From positions 1,501,279-1,565,278 of the forward strand of contig NC_016485.2 in NCBI RefSeq assembly GCF_000227115.2: DNA of 64,000 nucleotides, given 5' to 3'. The stretch comes from Naumovozyma dairenensis CBS 421. Its lineage: Eukaryota; Ascomycota; Saccharomycetes; Saccharomycetales; Saccharomycetaceae. The translations under genes were made by a program, and so were the position numbers. Under the pieces are notes generated by a model, which saw nothing but the letters and a program-made list of their open reading frames with translations, searched no databases and was not told where the DNA came from. Positions within the stretch are counted from its first letter, which is position 1. Each line of letters starts with the position of its first letter. Shown piece after piece: positions 33,246 to 43,388 of this stretch.

Positions 33246-34310
33246 ATGCTAGTACGAACTGTGAGGAATACATTATTATGCACGAGAAGGTTTCATAGAA
33301 CGATACATCCCAATGCTGATTGGGAAAGTAATAATGGAGTACTTTTAGATCTTATCAGGGCTACAAAGAAAAAAGAACCACTTCAAAAGAAACGACCTGC
33401 TAATAGGTTACGAGCGAATCAACCTCCTAAACGACCCCCATCATCATGGAACAAAGAAGGCGAGGGATTATATCAGAAAGGCGGCCGAAGGAAACTTGTA
33501 ATCAATTGGAAAACAGGTACCGATAGAGCCAAGGAAGCAATTAACTCAGTTATTGAAAAAATATTCACTATCAACTCTCATGGTTTTGTCAACTTTGTCA
33601 ATCCTGAAACACATAATTTGGTGAATATCAATATACGTGATCTTATTAAGGGTCTCGATTTAACAAAAAAAGGGTTAAGCATTGTAAATATCGAGAAGGA
33701 TCGTCGAAACAAACCCATACCATTGGTAAGATTTGTAGACTGTAAAGTAGCTTTAAAGACTTATTCGGATATAATTGCCAAAAAGAAAGAGGAGGAATTA
33801 GTGGCCTTAGGGGTTATTAAGAAACTGACCGGTGCTGGCAGTACAGATAAGAAAGAGACAACATTAAAGCATATCAAAATATCATGGCAAATCAGTATGG
33901 ACGACTTATCTAATCAGAAAGCCCAAGAAATCATCAAGTTGCTGAAAAAGGGTTTCAAAGTTAATATATATATTGATGAGAAAAAAAGTACCGATTCTTC
34001 GAATTGGTTGGGATTATTTGACCATATTGAGGATCCAACGAAACCATCCAATATCAAGATTTCTAAGAAAGAATTAAACCAAAGGACCTCTATCATTAAT
34101 AGATTGAATGATCTTCTCAATGAATATTCAAATAAACCTCTGATGGAGGGTAGCTTACAGACAAGAGTTCTAATGAAGTTGGCGCCTAAACCATCCGCAG
34201 TTGATAAACGGGACATAAAAAAGTTGAAAGAACAAAGAAAGAAGGAACGACAAGATAAACTATTAAAAAGAATTGAAAAGAAGAAATTGAAAGAAGCAGA
34301 TAATAATTGA
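33246..34310 (+). CDS. AIM23: Aim23, mitochondrial translation initiation factor 3 homologue
   Basis: 354 codons (S. cerevisiae 356). The N-terminus is rich in Arg and hydroxylated residues with no acids for about 20 residues (Met-Leu-Val-Arg-Thr-Val-Arg-Asn-Thr-Leu-Leu-Cys-Thr-Arg-Arg-Phe-His-Arg), a mitochondrial presequence. A basic linker with Pro-Lys-Arg-Pro follows. The IF3-like core runs from about residue 95, and a Lys/Arg-rich C-terminal helix ends the chain. In S. cerevisiae Aim23 is the IF3 of mitochondria and balances translation of mitochondrially encoded OXPHOS subunits. Position between URA2 and the YJL132W homologue confirms identity. Convergent with the next gene, only 38 bases between the stops. 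Confidence 0.94.
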   Translation: MLVRTVRNTLLCTRRFHRTIHPNADWESNNGVLLDLIRATKKKEPLQKKRPANRLRANQPPKRPPSSWNKEGEGLYQKGGRRKLVINWKTGTDRAKEAINSVIEKIFTINSHGFVNFVNPETHNLVNINIRDLIKGLDLTKKGLSIVNIEKDRRNKPIPLVRFVDCKVALKTYSDIIAKKKEEELVALGVIKKLTGAGSTDKKETTLKHIKISWQISMDDLSNQKAQEIIKLLKKGFKVNIYIDEKKSTDSSNWLGLFDHIEDPTKPSNIKISKKELNQRTSIINRLNDLLNEYSNKPLMEGSLQTRVLMKLAPKPSAVDKRDIKKLKEQRKKERQDKLLKRIEKKKLKEADNN

Positions 34311-34348
34311 ATGCGGGTGTTGATAGGATACTAGCTGCTGTTTAAAAA

Positions 34349-36622
34349 TTAAACGACCATTACACTTCCTACTAATTGGTTTAACCCTAAACTCCCATAT
34401 CCATCATGAGGTATACCGATAACTAATTTATGATCGTGGCTTAAGAACATAGTCTTACCAAAGTGAGTTGAACCTTTGCTGTTCCTTCTTGGATTTATTA
34501 GATGTAAGTGCTCCAATTTTTTATTGACAACGAGAACATACTCCTGATTTTCAAATGCATTTTCCAATTCTGTCATAGGTATTTTCCATATTGCGCCTGT
34601 GTCGTCATATATACCTGGCGACGAAATGAACATTACATTATTCTCATGATCATATTCAATGGAAGATCCAAATCCTATTTTATATTTTACTGGATCAACT
34701 GTAACTTTTAGCGCTAATGTTAAGTAATATTCTATACTACCATTATTTTCCCTGTAAATAAATACTCTATCAAAGAGATGTTGTGATATCGCAACATAGC
34801 TATCATTCCCACTTTGCCAAGTACAAAAGGAAACACCAAACATCCCATGCTGGCGGGACGGGATCTTCTTTATTGCGGATGCTGTTGACTCGTCTAAGCT
34901 TGTTATATTTTTCCCTTGGATGCAGAATTTTGGTAAACTGGTATTATTGAGAGTATTTAGCTCATATACATATACGATACCTTGACTCTGTGCAGTGATA
35001 TAAAGTAGCCTATTCTTAGCATCATTGTTCATTCGAACGAAAGAAACTGCCATGGAAGACCCAAAATGATGATAAGGACCCTGTGAATAATTATCTTGAA
35101 GCATAATATTCGGAATCTTAGTAATCTCTAGATAAATTGGATCATGATTTGAAAACAAGTAAGGTAATAACTCCATACCTCGTATTATAAATACTCTCCC
35201 TTCCTCATGATCACCATAATACATACCAGATAGTAAAAGATCGGGAATACCATCACCTTTGATATCTAAAACTTGCGAAACTGTCAATTGGGAAGCATCT
35301 GATGTGAGGGAATCTCGTAAGACTAAGACTAATCGCAGTCCTCTAAAAATCCTGATAGAATTTAATCCAGGTTCTGAAACTACTAAAAAGTCAAAATCAT
35401 ACAGTGGGAAGGAATGAACTGCCGAACCATACATTGGCACCATTGGGATATGGGTTATCTCTTGTGTGTGTTCCAACTGGTCTGAAGTAAAGATTGACCA
35501 TGGGATGAGGTAAATAGAACCTTGTGAATTTTCTAATGGCGCTCCAACTGCAAGGTACTGTTCGTTATCATCCATAAATCTACCAAGAGTTAGACTTGAG
35601 CCAAAGTTTGAAAAGGGAATCATTGGCGATATATACAAATGATTATCTTTGTATAACTCCAGGCTTAGAACCGACCGATAAGGATATATCACATATGGTT
35701 TATTTATTTCCTGATTATTACATATTTTTATTTCATTTTCAAAATCCTCTTTTGTGACATCTTGGTAATGGTTAAACAATGATTGAAATACGGGCACACA
35801 TTTCCGTAATGTTGAAATTAAGTTGAATTCTCCTCCAAGCCAATAGTCTTGCAAAAATTCTCCTGATCGAGGTGATAGTCCATATGCTACGTTTAGAAGA
35901 TTATTTCTATTATTTTTAAATGTGGATATTTCTGCATTAATTGCTGTTTCTCCAGTTTTCAGACATCTTTTTATTGTTTGAAAATCAATATTTTTCTGTT
36001 GGAAACCTGATCGTTCAATTAATTCTTCCACGTCTTCTTTTTTTGGTAAGGGCCAATTTTTTTCCAAATAAAAATCCCAAATATCGTTATTATCAGTACT
36101 TATCCTTGCCATTTTGCTTAATTGAATAAATTCACCCATAATGTCGATAAAATTATGAGCATTATCTACATCGCCATTGAATTCCAATTCACTAATTACT
36201 TTTAATAATCCATGATTTTTCCAATCAGGGACCAAAGAATGCCATGAAGTGTCAACTATTTGATGGATGAATACACCTAATAGTAAAGATTTCAAATTCA
36301 ATGAATCCATAGAATTTGGAGTGTGTTTATATTTTTCTGACCATAGTTGAATACCGATATGCAAAAAGGGCGGCCAATGTGTAAATTCAGCAAATTCTTT
36401 CCAATCAGCATTATTTGGATCACAATTATATAATGCATCTGGGAAGAAGGAGCCTGCCTTTAAATATGAGTAATGGGTCCTTTTTAAATTATCCGGTGCA
36501 GATCTTGCGAGTAATGTCAGATGAGTGATGACACCTGCTGCATGAATAGTGGTAAGCCATAAAGAAAGGTAGAATACAAAGTATAGTATGGCTAAAGAGT
36601 TTGTTAGAAAAGTCAGTTTCAT
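34349..36622 (-). CDS. GPI-phospholipase D-like secreted/membrane protein (YJL132W family)
   Basis: 757 codons (YJL132W 750). A signal peptide covers about residues 1-28. An N-terminal zinc-dependent phospholipase-C-like domain begins Gly-Val-Ile-Thr-His and carries further conserved His residues (Ala-Gly-Ser-Phe-Phe-Pro-Asp-Ala, Phe-Ile-His-Gln-Ile-Val-Asp-Thr-Ser-Trp-His). The C-terminal half contains FG-GAP-type beta-propeller repeats, e.g. Asp-Ile-Lys-Gly-Asp-Gly-Ile-Pro-Asp-Leu-Leu and Phe-Gly-Ser-Ser. This is the architecture of GPI-specific phospholipase D. In S. cerevisiae the gene has no assigned function; release or remodelling of GPI-anchored proteins is only an inference. Its position between AIM23 and MRS3 is syntenic. 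Several Asn-x-Ser/Thr sites agree with a secretory route. Confidence 0.9.
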   Translation of the reverse strand: MKLTFLTNSLAILYFVFYLSLWLTTIHAAGVITHLTLLARSAPDNLKRTHYSYLKAGSFFPDALYNCDPNNADWKEFAEFTHWPPFLHIGIQLWSEKYKHTPNSMDSLNLKSLLLGVFIHQIVDTSWHSLVPDWKNHGLLKVISELEFNGDVDNAHNFIDIMGEFIQLSKMARISTDNNDIWDFYLEKNWPLPKKEDVEELIERSGFQQKNIDFQTIKRCLKTGETAINAEISTFKNNRNNLLNVAYGLSPRSGEFLQDYWLGGEFNLISTLRKCVPVFQSLFNHYQDVTKEDFENEIKICNNQEINKPYVIYPYRSVLSLELYKDNHLYISPMIPFSNFGSSLTLGRFMDDNEQYLAVGAPLENSQGSIYLIPWSIFTSDQLEHTQEITHIPMVPMYGSAVHSFPLYDFDFLVVSEPGLNSIRIFRGLRLVLVLRDSLTSDASQLTVSQVLDIKGDGIPDLLLSGMYYGDHEEGRVFIIRGMELLPYLFSNHDPIYLEITKIPNIMLQDNYSQGPYHHFGSSMAVSFVRMNNDAKNRLLYITAQSQGIVYVYELNTLNNTSLPKFCIQGKNITSLDESTASAIKKIPSRQHGMFGVSFCTWQSGNDSYVAISQHLFDRVFIYRENNGSIEYYLTLALKVTVDPVKYKIGFGSSIEYDHENNVMFISSPGIYDDTGAIWKIPMTELENAFENQEYVLVVNKKLEHLHLINPRRNSKGSTHFGKTMFLSHDHKLVIGIPHDGYGSLGLNQLVGSVMVV

Positions 36623-37207
36623 TTTGTTCTGCTTTGAGCAGATAACGTGTTATTTTTTACAGAAAATTAACCGTAACTACGATTCAATAAAATGAGCAAA
36701 ATCTTGACAATACTGTTTAATTCCAATCTAGTCCAGATAAAAAGTGGATAGTAAGATTAATTCATCGAGGGTAGGAATATTGCTGCTATCTTTCTAGAAA
36801 TCCAGGAAGGGTATCCTAATTTAGAGGGATTCCGTCTCTAATAATCGAGTTTCCTAATGCACATATTCTGGAACCAAACCAAGTCATCGCGCTTTCCCTT
36901 TAAAGTTCTCCGGGAAGGTAACTTTATATAGCCGAGTGGGACAGATATTGTTATCGAAGAGGCAGAAGATGAAAAATTCATACGAAAGGTAAATGTAGAA
37001 TGATGTCAAACGGCACAATACATTTATAATCGCATCTTATACTATCGTATCATATGGGCTTAAATATTTATAGGTATACATATATGACTAAGCATATACA
37101 AGAGCTTACAAAAAAGTTCTGTAATGTCGCAAATTATGGGTTGCTTTATTAGTAATTACAAATTCTATCATAGATGTATATGGAATTAGACCAGCCCAGA
37201 TTAGTGT
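36623..37207. other. Intergenic region upstream of the YJL132W homologue
   Basis: 585 bases serving as promoter of the minus-strand gene on the left and 3' region of MRS3 on the right. No additional gene, RNA or repeat recognised. Confidence 0.55.
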
Positions 37208-38209
37208 TCATTCATCAACAGTTTCATCATCATAGTTTGCTTGTAGTAATTTTGTAGAGAATAAGAAATGTTTAGCACATTCATATGCGGTCCAAGAAAT
37301 AGCTGTTGCGGGCATATTAGCAATAATTCTTGGTTTCAAACCTCTCCAAAACCCTTTCCACCCGTGTACTTGATATATTGCATTTGCTGCCTTTTTGAAA
37401 GTGTTTGCATTTTTGAATATTTCCATTGACACGGATTTACTACCACGTACTTGTAATACAGTCTTAATGCAATCCAATGGTGTCGTTATGGCGGCACATA
37501 TGGTTCCACTTATCCCACCACATAAACAGTGAATTAAAGGGTTATAAACATGGGTTGGATTAAAAAATTTACTAGCAGATTCATAAATCATGAAATTGAA
37601 AGCTGCGAATGGAATGTTCATTGCAATAGTTGTTGGATATGAGTAATAGAATGCAGATATACCTTCATTTTGATATATTGATTTTGAAATGGACCAAACT
37701 GATGAATTTTCTTTCATTTTCAATAATTGCATTCGTTGCTTTATGGTATCGAATGGGTTCATTAATGCATCTGATGCGACAGTGGCCATGGCACCACTGA
37801 ATGCTGTCTTTAAAGGTTGATGAGTTTCTAAATCTTCATCTTTAATCAAGTATGATTTCCAAAATTCATATGTAGCGAAGTATACTGCATGAGCAGGACC
37901 AGCACCTAATATGACAGATTGAACACCTTTCCATAGAGCGAACGAACCTTCAGCGGTGGATATCTTTGAGATTTGTGATATTATATTTTTGGCAGGCGGT
38001 ATTGTTGAGGATCCATTCGTTGATTGTATTCGTGTTTTTAATGCATCTATGGGGAACATTATAGAATGTTCCATGATTCCTGCAAAGGCACCTGCCATTA
38101 GTTGGTGTGCTAATGGTGCATGTGATGGTAATGCTTCATAATCTGTATCTTCTATTGAATCATTCGCTACCGTAGAAGGAGTAGGTTTTGAACTTATCGA
38201 ATTTGTCAT
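37208..38209 (-). CDS. MRS3: Mrs3, mitochondrial iron carrier
   Basis: 333 codons (S. cerevisiae Mrs3 314). Mitochondrial carrier family: three repeats, each with the signature Pro-x-Asp-x-x-Lys. They read Pro-Ile-Asp-Ala-Leu-Lys-Thr-Arg, Pro-Phe-Asp-Thr-Ile-Lys-Gln-Arg and Pro-Leu-Asp-Cys-Ile-Lys-Thr-Val. Mrs3/Mrs4 (mitoferrins) move Fe2+ across the inner membrane for haem and Fe-S synthesis. The motif Gly-Ile-Met-Glu-His-Ser in helix one, with its conserved metal-linked His, is present. The N-terminal ~30 residues are Ser/Thr/Asp-rich and variable. The duplicate MRS4 is equally similar; the neighbours (YJL132W, YJL133C-A, LCB3) decide for MRS3. Confidence 0.93.
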   Translation of the reverse strand: MTNSISSKPTPSTVANDSIEDTDYEALPSHAPLAHQLMAGAFAGIMEHSIMFPIDALKTRIQSTNGSSTIPPAKNIISQISKISTAEGSFALWKGVQSVILGAGPAHAVYFATYEFWKSYLIKDEDLETHQPLKTAFSGAMATVASDALMNPFDTIKQRMQLLKMKENSSVWSISKSIYQNEGISAFYYSYPTTIAMNIPFAAFNFMIYESASKFFNPTHVYNPLIHCLCGGISGTICAAITTPLDCIKTVLQVRGSKSVSMEIFKNANTFKKAANAIYQVHGWKGFWRGLKPRIIANMPATAISWTAYECAKHFLFSTKLLQANYDDETVDE

Positions 38210-39537
38210 GTTGAGAAACCTTATATGATAGTATTTGTATATCCAATATATGGATCAGGGAATTGTTTTGCTTTAGGGGAAAGTTCTAGGCTAATAACTA
38301 GACTCGTTTTGCCCTTTGGTCATGTAAAAGGGAAGAGCTCTAAGAAAATAAGCAACTGAGGAATTTTAATTGTGTACGAAGCAACTATAGATGTGTTATG
38401 CTTCTAGCAAATATTTTGAGATCGCGAATGTTCAATGGATACCAATGGTTTTTTAATTCTGCTGCTTCACGGAAGACTTGGCACTGAAGTTTTTCTAAAG
38501 GAATGAATTTAGGATTAGTTTTAGAAGAAAATGCAAAAACCCAAAAAATAAAAAGAATATCAGTTTAAGCTTTAAAATGTAGTTGAACTGGTTTTTATTT
38601 GATAGGAGTATTGTTCCTTCTTTCTCTTGCCTCGTAAATATCGATCCATTGCTATATATCTCGCTTTCAACTAACTTACTGTACGTACGTATATTGATTC
38701 TTAAACGCAGTCAGCTTTTTCGACGTGACAAATTTCAAATTTCAATAAACAGGCAACGTGAAAGTCTGGAACTTCTGGAAGTATCCGTCAGGTTTCAACG
38801 AGTAGTTGTTACTGTTTCCAAGTACCATCTTTTGAATATCCACTATTACCCGGTATAACATTCTAACCCAGACACCCATTGATGACAAAATAGAAACGGA
38901 ATTTGTCGGACTTTTCCTGATTCGTTCGATAAGGAATTGGACCGAATTATGCCGTACTTTTTGACAGTCATTCTGGGCAACACCGGATATTTATGTGCGC
39001 TGGACTTTGGCGGCTAAAATTCTTAGAAGGTACCGATTACCCGAAATGGAAAATTGGAAATTGTTCTTGCAGGAAAGAACAATACGAAATAAGTCTATGA
39101 CTGCTTCTTATTTATGGTACTTCAGTAGCTTTCCGTCGGGATTTAACTTGCGTATATATAACAAGCGTTTCGATGGGACTACGTACTTTACTGGGTTACT
39201 ATGGACGACAAGTACGTATGCTTATCAAAAATATGGTAACTATAAGGTGAGAAAGGTGTCATTCGTCCTCTTATCGTACGGTGTGGAACCAACCGTTGGT
39301 AAGCAGTTTAACCATGGGAAACCAAAGGGTGTCTAAATCGGTTACTATCGTATCAGCCGAGTCAGCTATCAAACAATTCTAAAAAATGTATATAAACCCA
39401 AAGATATTACATACGTAGGTGAGTAGTTCTCTTGATAAATTTCTCTCAACCTTATGATTGTGTTGTCAATAGAGCAGGTCTGATTTTAAAACTGTATCAC
39501 AATTCTATTCTGCACGTCCCTCTACACAAGAACAAGA
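38210..39537. other. Intergenic region MRS3/YJL133C-A
   Basis: 1.3 kb acting as divergent promoter for both genes. A GTACGTACGTA stretch lies near 38682-38692. An open frame without ATG (38995-39336) has no recognisable family and is not called. I see no convincing Aft1 site (TGCACCC). Confidence 0.5.
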
Positions 39538-39765
39538 ATGATTGCACAAACTACTACAAGATTAGCCGCTACTGCAAATGCAACAAGGTCATTGGTGGTA
39601 AAGGGAATAACGAAGCCCGTTAGGAACTACGCTGCAGTGTTTAAGTATTCACCAGGAAATTCTTTCTCTTCTTTCAAAGAATACAGAGAAGTTGCCAAAA
39701 GTTACGGCCCTTTAAGTGCTGCATTAGCGACAAAGAGAAAATTAGCTAATGTTTCAACCATCTAA
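39538..39765 (+). CDS. Small mitochondrial protein, YJL133C-A homologue
   Basis: 75 codons (S. cerevisiae YJL133C-A is 74, detected in mitochondria, no known function). The first ~30 residues are Thr/Ala/Arg-rich without acids (Met-Ile-Ala-Gln-Thr-Thr-Thr-Arg-Leu-Ala-Ala-Thr), a likely presequence. A short soluble part follows (Tyr-Ser-Pro-Gly-Asn-Ser-Phe-Ser-Ser-Phe-Lys-Glu-Tyr-Arg). Strand and place between MRS3 and LCB3 match S. cerevisiae exactly, and codon use is coding-like. An overlapping frame at 39432-39623 is a shadow. Function unknown. Confidence 0.85.
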   Translation: MIAQTTTRLAATANATRSLVVKGITKPVRNYAAVFKYSPGNSFSSFKEYREVAKSYGPLSAALATKRKLANVSTI

Positions 39766-40234
39766 ATGTATTAACATATTCTTATCCTTATTCTCATTGT
39801 CATTGTACATTCCCATTTTTTCATATATTCTATCCATGACGGTTTTACCCTTTTGCCCACGATACAGCGCTACGCTATCTCTTTTTTTCATACACATACA
39901 TATATACACACACATATATATATATATATATCAGACAATAAGATATATTTTTTCAATCTGATTTAACTTCTAAGGATATGCCGTTTTATATACCTACGAT
40001 TTTATATATTATGTCTGTATACCTTTAGTACCATCCATAAGGCACATATACCTTACTTCTTTTTAAGTGCCTGCCTATGAGCGTTCAACGAGAGTGAATA
40101 ATTTCTTATGTTATGATTACATTGGTATAGTTTTTATATATGTTTTAAACCCTTATGTATCTATCAATAATTTTACAAAAATAAAATGTTCATTCTATCT
40201 ATACAATTGAATGGTCCGACTTTGTTTCATCATA
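39766..40234. other. Convergent intergenic region YJL133C-A/LCB3
   Basis: 469 bases. It contains an alternating ACACACATATATATATATA tract near 39906-39930 and AT-rich 3'-end signals. No gene recognised. Confidence 0.6.
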
Positions 40235-41476
40235 TCAGAGATTGAAATAAGAAATTGCCTTAGGTGTTACCAGTACCACGACCATTGGAATTCCAGCATA
40301 TATGATAAATCTTCCAATTATATCAATTTTCGGGAATCCGATAAATAAAGGACATTCATTTGCATTTTCTTTCGCACTCTTTTCGTGTAGTAAAGCCTTT
40401 TCTTTCCTATCGTCCTTGAAACGTAAAATCTTAATTAAAAATTGATAAACCAATGGTTTACTTAACGCGTATTTCCAAATAATAACACATGAAACACCAA
40501 CTACGGTTCTCATAATACTATTGAATAATCCTTGATAATGAATTGAATAAACCAAGTTTAAATTAAATCTATTCATTATCCAATCACCAATCTCTAACCC
40601 GGAAACAACTCCAATAAATGCAACACTATCACCAAAACATGGACATTCATCAATTGGTTCAATATGATTAAATAATAAAAATAATCCTAACCCAATACTC
40701 CAAAGAGGGAACCATATATGTGAGGCACATTGGAAATCCTCTAAGAAATAATTTCTCAGACTTAATCTAACGATAGTACAAAAGGTACCAATAACTGCAC
40801 CACTAATTAAATCTAATAACCCATGCATACCACAATATATTCTACCCAATACTAAAGTGAAGTAATAGAACAAAACCATTAAAATCAAACCAAATTTTTT
40901 CCAATGTAACAACAACAACCTGTCATTGTTTTGCCCCATAAAGAATAATTTCCAAATGAAATAAAACGCTACCCCAGTGGCATTCGCGGTATGAGAACTT
41001 GGAGCACCATATTCCTTCTCAGTATATTTACTCAACGTAATCCTATGTAAAGGTGGTGCTCTCGGTCTTGGTAAACACCAATAATCTTTAAAAAACCCAC
41101 TCAAGTAAATAGAATACCCTAATATATAAACTAAATCTTTTGTCATTTCATAATTACCAAACCATACAGGCATTGGTAAGAAAATCACATAGAATGTATG
41201 CGATCCCATCATTGCTGTGTATGAGAAGAATAAATCATTCCAATATGATCTATATTTGGATTGCCATATGAATAATTGATCTGATTGATTCGTTGTGAAT
41301 TTTACTAATTTCTCTCGCATTTGATATCTGAAATTGGATTTCATACGTTCTCGGAAATGAGAGGAGGGATGATTCCCTGGGTCTAAGAGTAAGTTTGGTT
41401 CTTGTAAATCATTAGGGTTAGATAATCTTCTTGCTCTTTGCTTGAGACCCTTTATACTTTCTTGTTGTGGTGCCAT
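40235..41476 (-). CDS. LCB3: Lcb3, long-chain base-1-phosphate phosphatase
   Basis: 413 codons (S. cerevisiae Lcb3 409). ER-membrane lipid phosphatase of the PAP2 family that dephosphorylates dihydrosphingosine- and phytosphingosine-1-phosphate, feeding external bases into ceramide synthesis. The three catalytic motifs are present: [10 protein letters not shown] (motif 1), Pro-Ser-Ser-His-Thr-Ala-Asn (motif 2) and [12 protein letters not shown] (motif 3). In motif 3 the usual first Ser is Gly, as in other Lcb3 proteins. About eight hydrophobic segments follow a basic N-terminal tail. Synteny separates it from the duplicate YSR3. A 28-base AT repeat lies about 100 bases upstream of the start. 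Confidence 0.95.
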   Translation of the reverse strand: MAPQQESIKGLKQRARRLSNPNDLQEPNLLLDPGNHPSSHFRERMKSNFRYQMREKLVKFTTNQSDQLFIWQSKYRSYWNDLFFSYTAMMGSHTFYVIFLPMPVWFGNYEMTKDLVYILGYSIYLSGFFKDYWCLPRPRAPPLHRITLSKYTEKEYGAPSSHTANATGVAFYFIWKLFFMGQNNDRLLLLHWKKFGLILMVLFYYFTLVLGRIYCGMHGLLDLISGAVIGTFCTIVRLSLRNYFLEDFQCASHIWFPLWSIGLGLFLLFNHIEPIDECPCFGDSVAFIGVVSGLEIGDWIMNRFNLNLVYSIHYQGLFNSIMRTVVGVSCVIIWKYALSKPLVYQFLIKILRFKDDRKEKALLHEKSAKENANECPLFIGFPKIDIIGRFIIYAGIPMVVVLVTPKAISYFNL

Positions 41477-41569
41477 TGGATGTGTTTCTTTTTTGCTTTG
41501 TTTCTTTTATGGTACAGGAAAGGTTATATCATATAAAGTGACTATTATTGTTTTATTTGGTGGCAGCCT

Positions 41570-41574
<5 letters not shown>

Positions 41575-41602
<28 letters not shown>
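41575..41602. repeat. (AT)14 microsatellite
   Basis: Uninterrupted alternating A-T tract of 28 bases in the LCB3 promoter side, just left of the first assembly gap. Confidence 0.95.
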
Positions 41603-41605
<3 letters not shown>

Positions 41606-41683
41606 TTATATGCGTTGGTCTGTTCTTGTTTCCTAAGTTTCCTTTCTACTTACATCGTAAGTTTTATTTTACTATACGAGTAA

Positions 41684-41703
41684 NNNNNNNNNNNNNNNNN
41701 NNN
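41684..41703. other. Assembly gap 1 (20 N)
   Basis: Exactly 20 N, a conventional placeholder whose true length is unknown. Its right border is repetitive C-rich sequence (see the possible hAT-like end), which probably broke the assembly. Confidence 0.98.
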
Positions 41704-41957
41704 CCTATCCTAACCCAAAATCTATCCTAATCCAAGCCATTTTTTTTATTATGTAATTTATAAGAAACTAGTATAAAAATCATATTATACGACTACTATT
41801 TTTCAATTTTTTTTCAATCCATGCCCCAATCCATGGCCAGAATAGACCAACCCTGTTCTCAATCTATAAAATTTGATTTCTACCCTACTTTTTTTCAAAA
41901 TTTTTGCCCCCAATCCTTGTTTTTTCAATCCATTAATCCTAATCCGTCCCAGGCCTG
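41704..41957. mobile_element. Possible second hAT-like non-autonomous element, left end in gap
   Basis: A G-poor stretch carries six or more scattered copies of AATCC (AATCCAAGCC, AATCCATGCC, AATCCATGGCC, AATCCTTG, AATCCATTAATCC, AATCCGTCCC). It ends abruptly in CCAGGCCTG at 41949-41957. Read on the minus strand, the end is CAGGCCTGGGACGGATT. That resembles a hAT terminal repeat (starting CAG) followed by subterminal repeats. The partner end and target duplication would fall in the N gap, so this is unproven. Confidence 0.35.
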
Positions 41958-42067
41958 GATAGATTGATAAACTTTTGCTGCCACGGAAAGGAATTTTGAA
42001 AAGAGAAAAATAAGACGCCTCTCTCCGCGGAACATTCTTGGAAAAACAAAGGAAGTGACCGCATTTC

Positions 42068-42079
42068 CACCCATACACA
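42068..42079 (+). promoter_or_regulatory. Rap1-type site upstream of RPS21
   Basis: CACCCATACACA fits the Rap1 consensus ACACCCRYACAY at nearly every position. It lies about 405 bases before the start codon, a normal distance for ribosomal protein genes. A GACGCAA (42187-42193), the Fhl1-type motif, lies between it and the gene. Confidence 0.6.
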
Positions 42080-42472
42080 AATAGAAAAAATATATTCAGA
42101 GAAACATCCTTACCTTCTCATGTGGAATGATTGTACACTATATCTAATAATTTTCAGAAAACGATAAGTGAGAAACTCTCAGGAAGGACGCAAGTAATCC
42201 CCCCATTCCATGTTGCCAGTTGAGTGTACGGCTAAATCTCTGGGAATTAAATGTCCGTGCGTATGATAATGAGTATGAGAAATAGATGTTTCTTGGGTGG
42301 GGGATTCTGAGATTTCGTTAACCTTGCGAAGACATGAACTGGCTAGCGATTGTGTGAAGATATAGGTGAATTATCATTTAACAAATTAGAGGCGAATTTC
42401 ATTTGGTACCATGCAATTTTTAATACGAAGAAGAAGGAATACACATATCATATCACCAATAAATTATTCAAG

Positions 42473-43215
42473 ATGGAAAACGATAAGGGTCAATTAGTAT
42501 GTTTTTGATTTATTAGTAAACTAGTAAGAAAAACAAATCAAAACAAGACGAAAGGAAACGAAACAAGCCCAATAGAGTAGAATATTTGAGTGGAAAAATG
42601 CCCATATACAAATAAAGAAACAGATCGAGATTAAGACAACCCTAGAAAAAAGGGCAATTAACAAAAAAATAAACGTCACGAGCAACATGTTAGAACTATG
42701 TACCTGAATACAATGATTTCGAGAAAATAGCTCTAATATTTATGGACTATGAAAAATTGGATATTAAAAAATAATATACTTAGGATACACAAGGATATCT
42801 AAGAAGCACTTTAGGACCAAGGATATGAAGTGTCTAATAATGGTTACAAGTTCTCGATACGAAATCCTATTCCACTTTTAATATTTCGTTTTATTTTGTC
42901 GTAAGCATTTTATATGAAACATATTTTTACTAACAAATTGATGAAAAAACCGTATTTTCATAATTTTCCGAATAGGTCGAACTTTACGTTCCAAGAAAGT
43001 GTTCCGCTACCAACAGAATTATCAAGGCTGACGATCACGCTTCAGTCCAAATCAACATTGCCAAGGTTGATGAAGAAGGCCGTGCTATCCCAGGTGAATA
43101 CATTACCTATGCTTTAGCCGGTACTGTTAGAGCCAGAGGTGAAGCTGATGACTCTTTGAACCGTTTGGCTCAAAACGACGGTTTGTTGAAGAATGTCTGG
43201 TCTTACTCCCGTTAA
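42473..43215 (+). CDS. RPS21B: Ribosomal protein eS21 (Rps21), spliced
   Basis: Two exons, 42473-42496 and 42976-43215, give 87 residues, exactly the S. cerevisiae length. Exon 1 encodes Met-Glu-Asn-Asp-Lys-Gly-Gln-Leu. The 479-base intron has donor GTATGT (42497-42502), branch site TACTAAC (42928-42934) and acceptor TAG (42973-42975). Exon 2 starts [14 protein letters not shown] and ends Asn-Val-Trp-Ser-Tyr-Ser-Arg. The protein is a small-subunit component needed for 18S rRNA maturation. The intron falls at the same codon as in S. cerevisiae RPS21A/B. Position right of LCB3 favours the B copy. The gene sits on a 1.6 kb contig between two N gaps, so its place relies on scaffolding. Confidence 0.97.
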
Positions 43216-43326
43216 AAACAGGAGGATAGGATGATGATATAAGATGATATGCAACTATGTGTGTGCATCTTTTTATAACAGATATGTATAAATACAAAAA
43301 CGTTTAAAAAACTCGATAAAATAATA

Positions 43327-43346
43327 NNNNNNNNNNNNNNNNNNNN
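43327..43346. other. Assembly gap 2 (20 N)
   Basis: Exactly 20 N, true size unknown. The right side runs within 35 bases into a hAT-type MITE, a plausible cause of the break. Confidence 0.98.
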
Positions 43347-43388
43347 ACGCGTGAATGTTCCCCCTAGTGCAATTTGTGCTGTTACGAG

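Noticed and set aside
38995..39336. 113-codon frame between MRS3 and YJL133C-A
   Set aside because: No ATG at its start, aromatic-rich random-looking composition, no recognised family.
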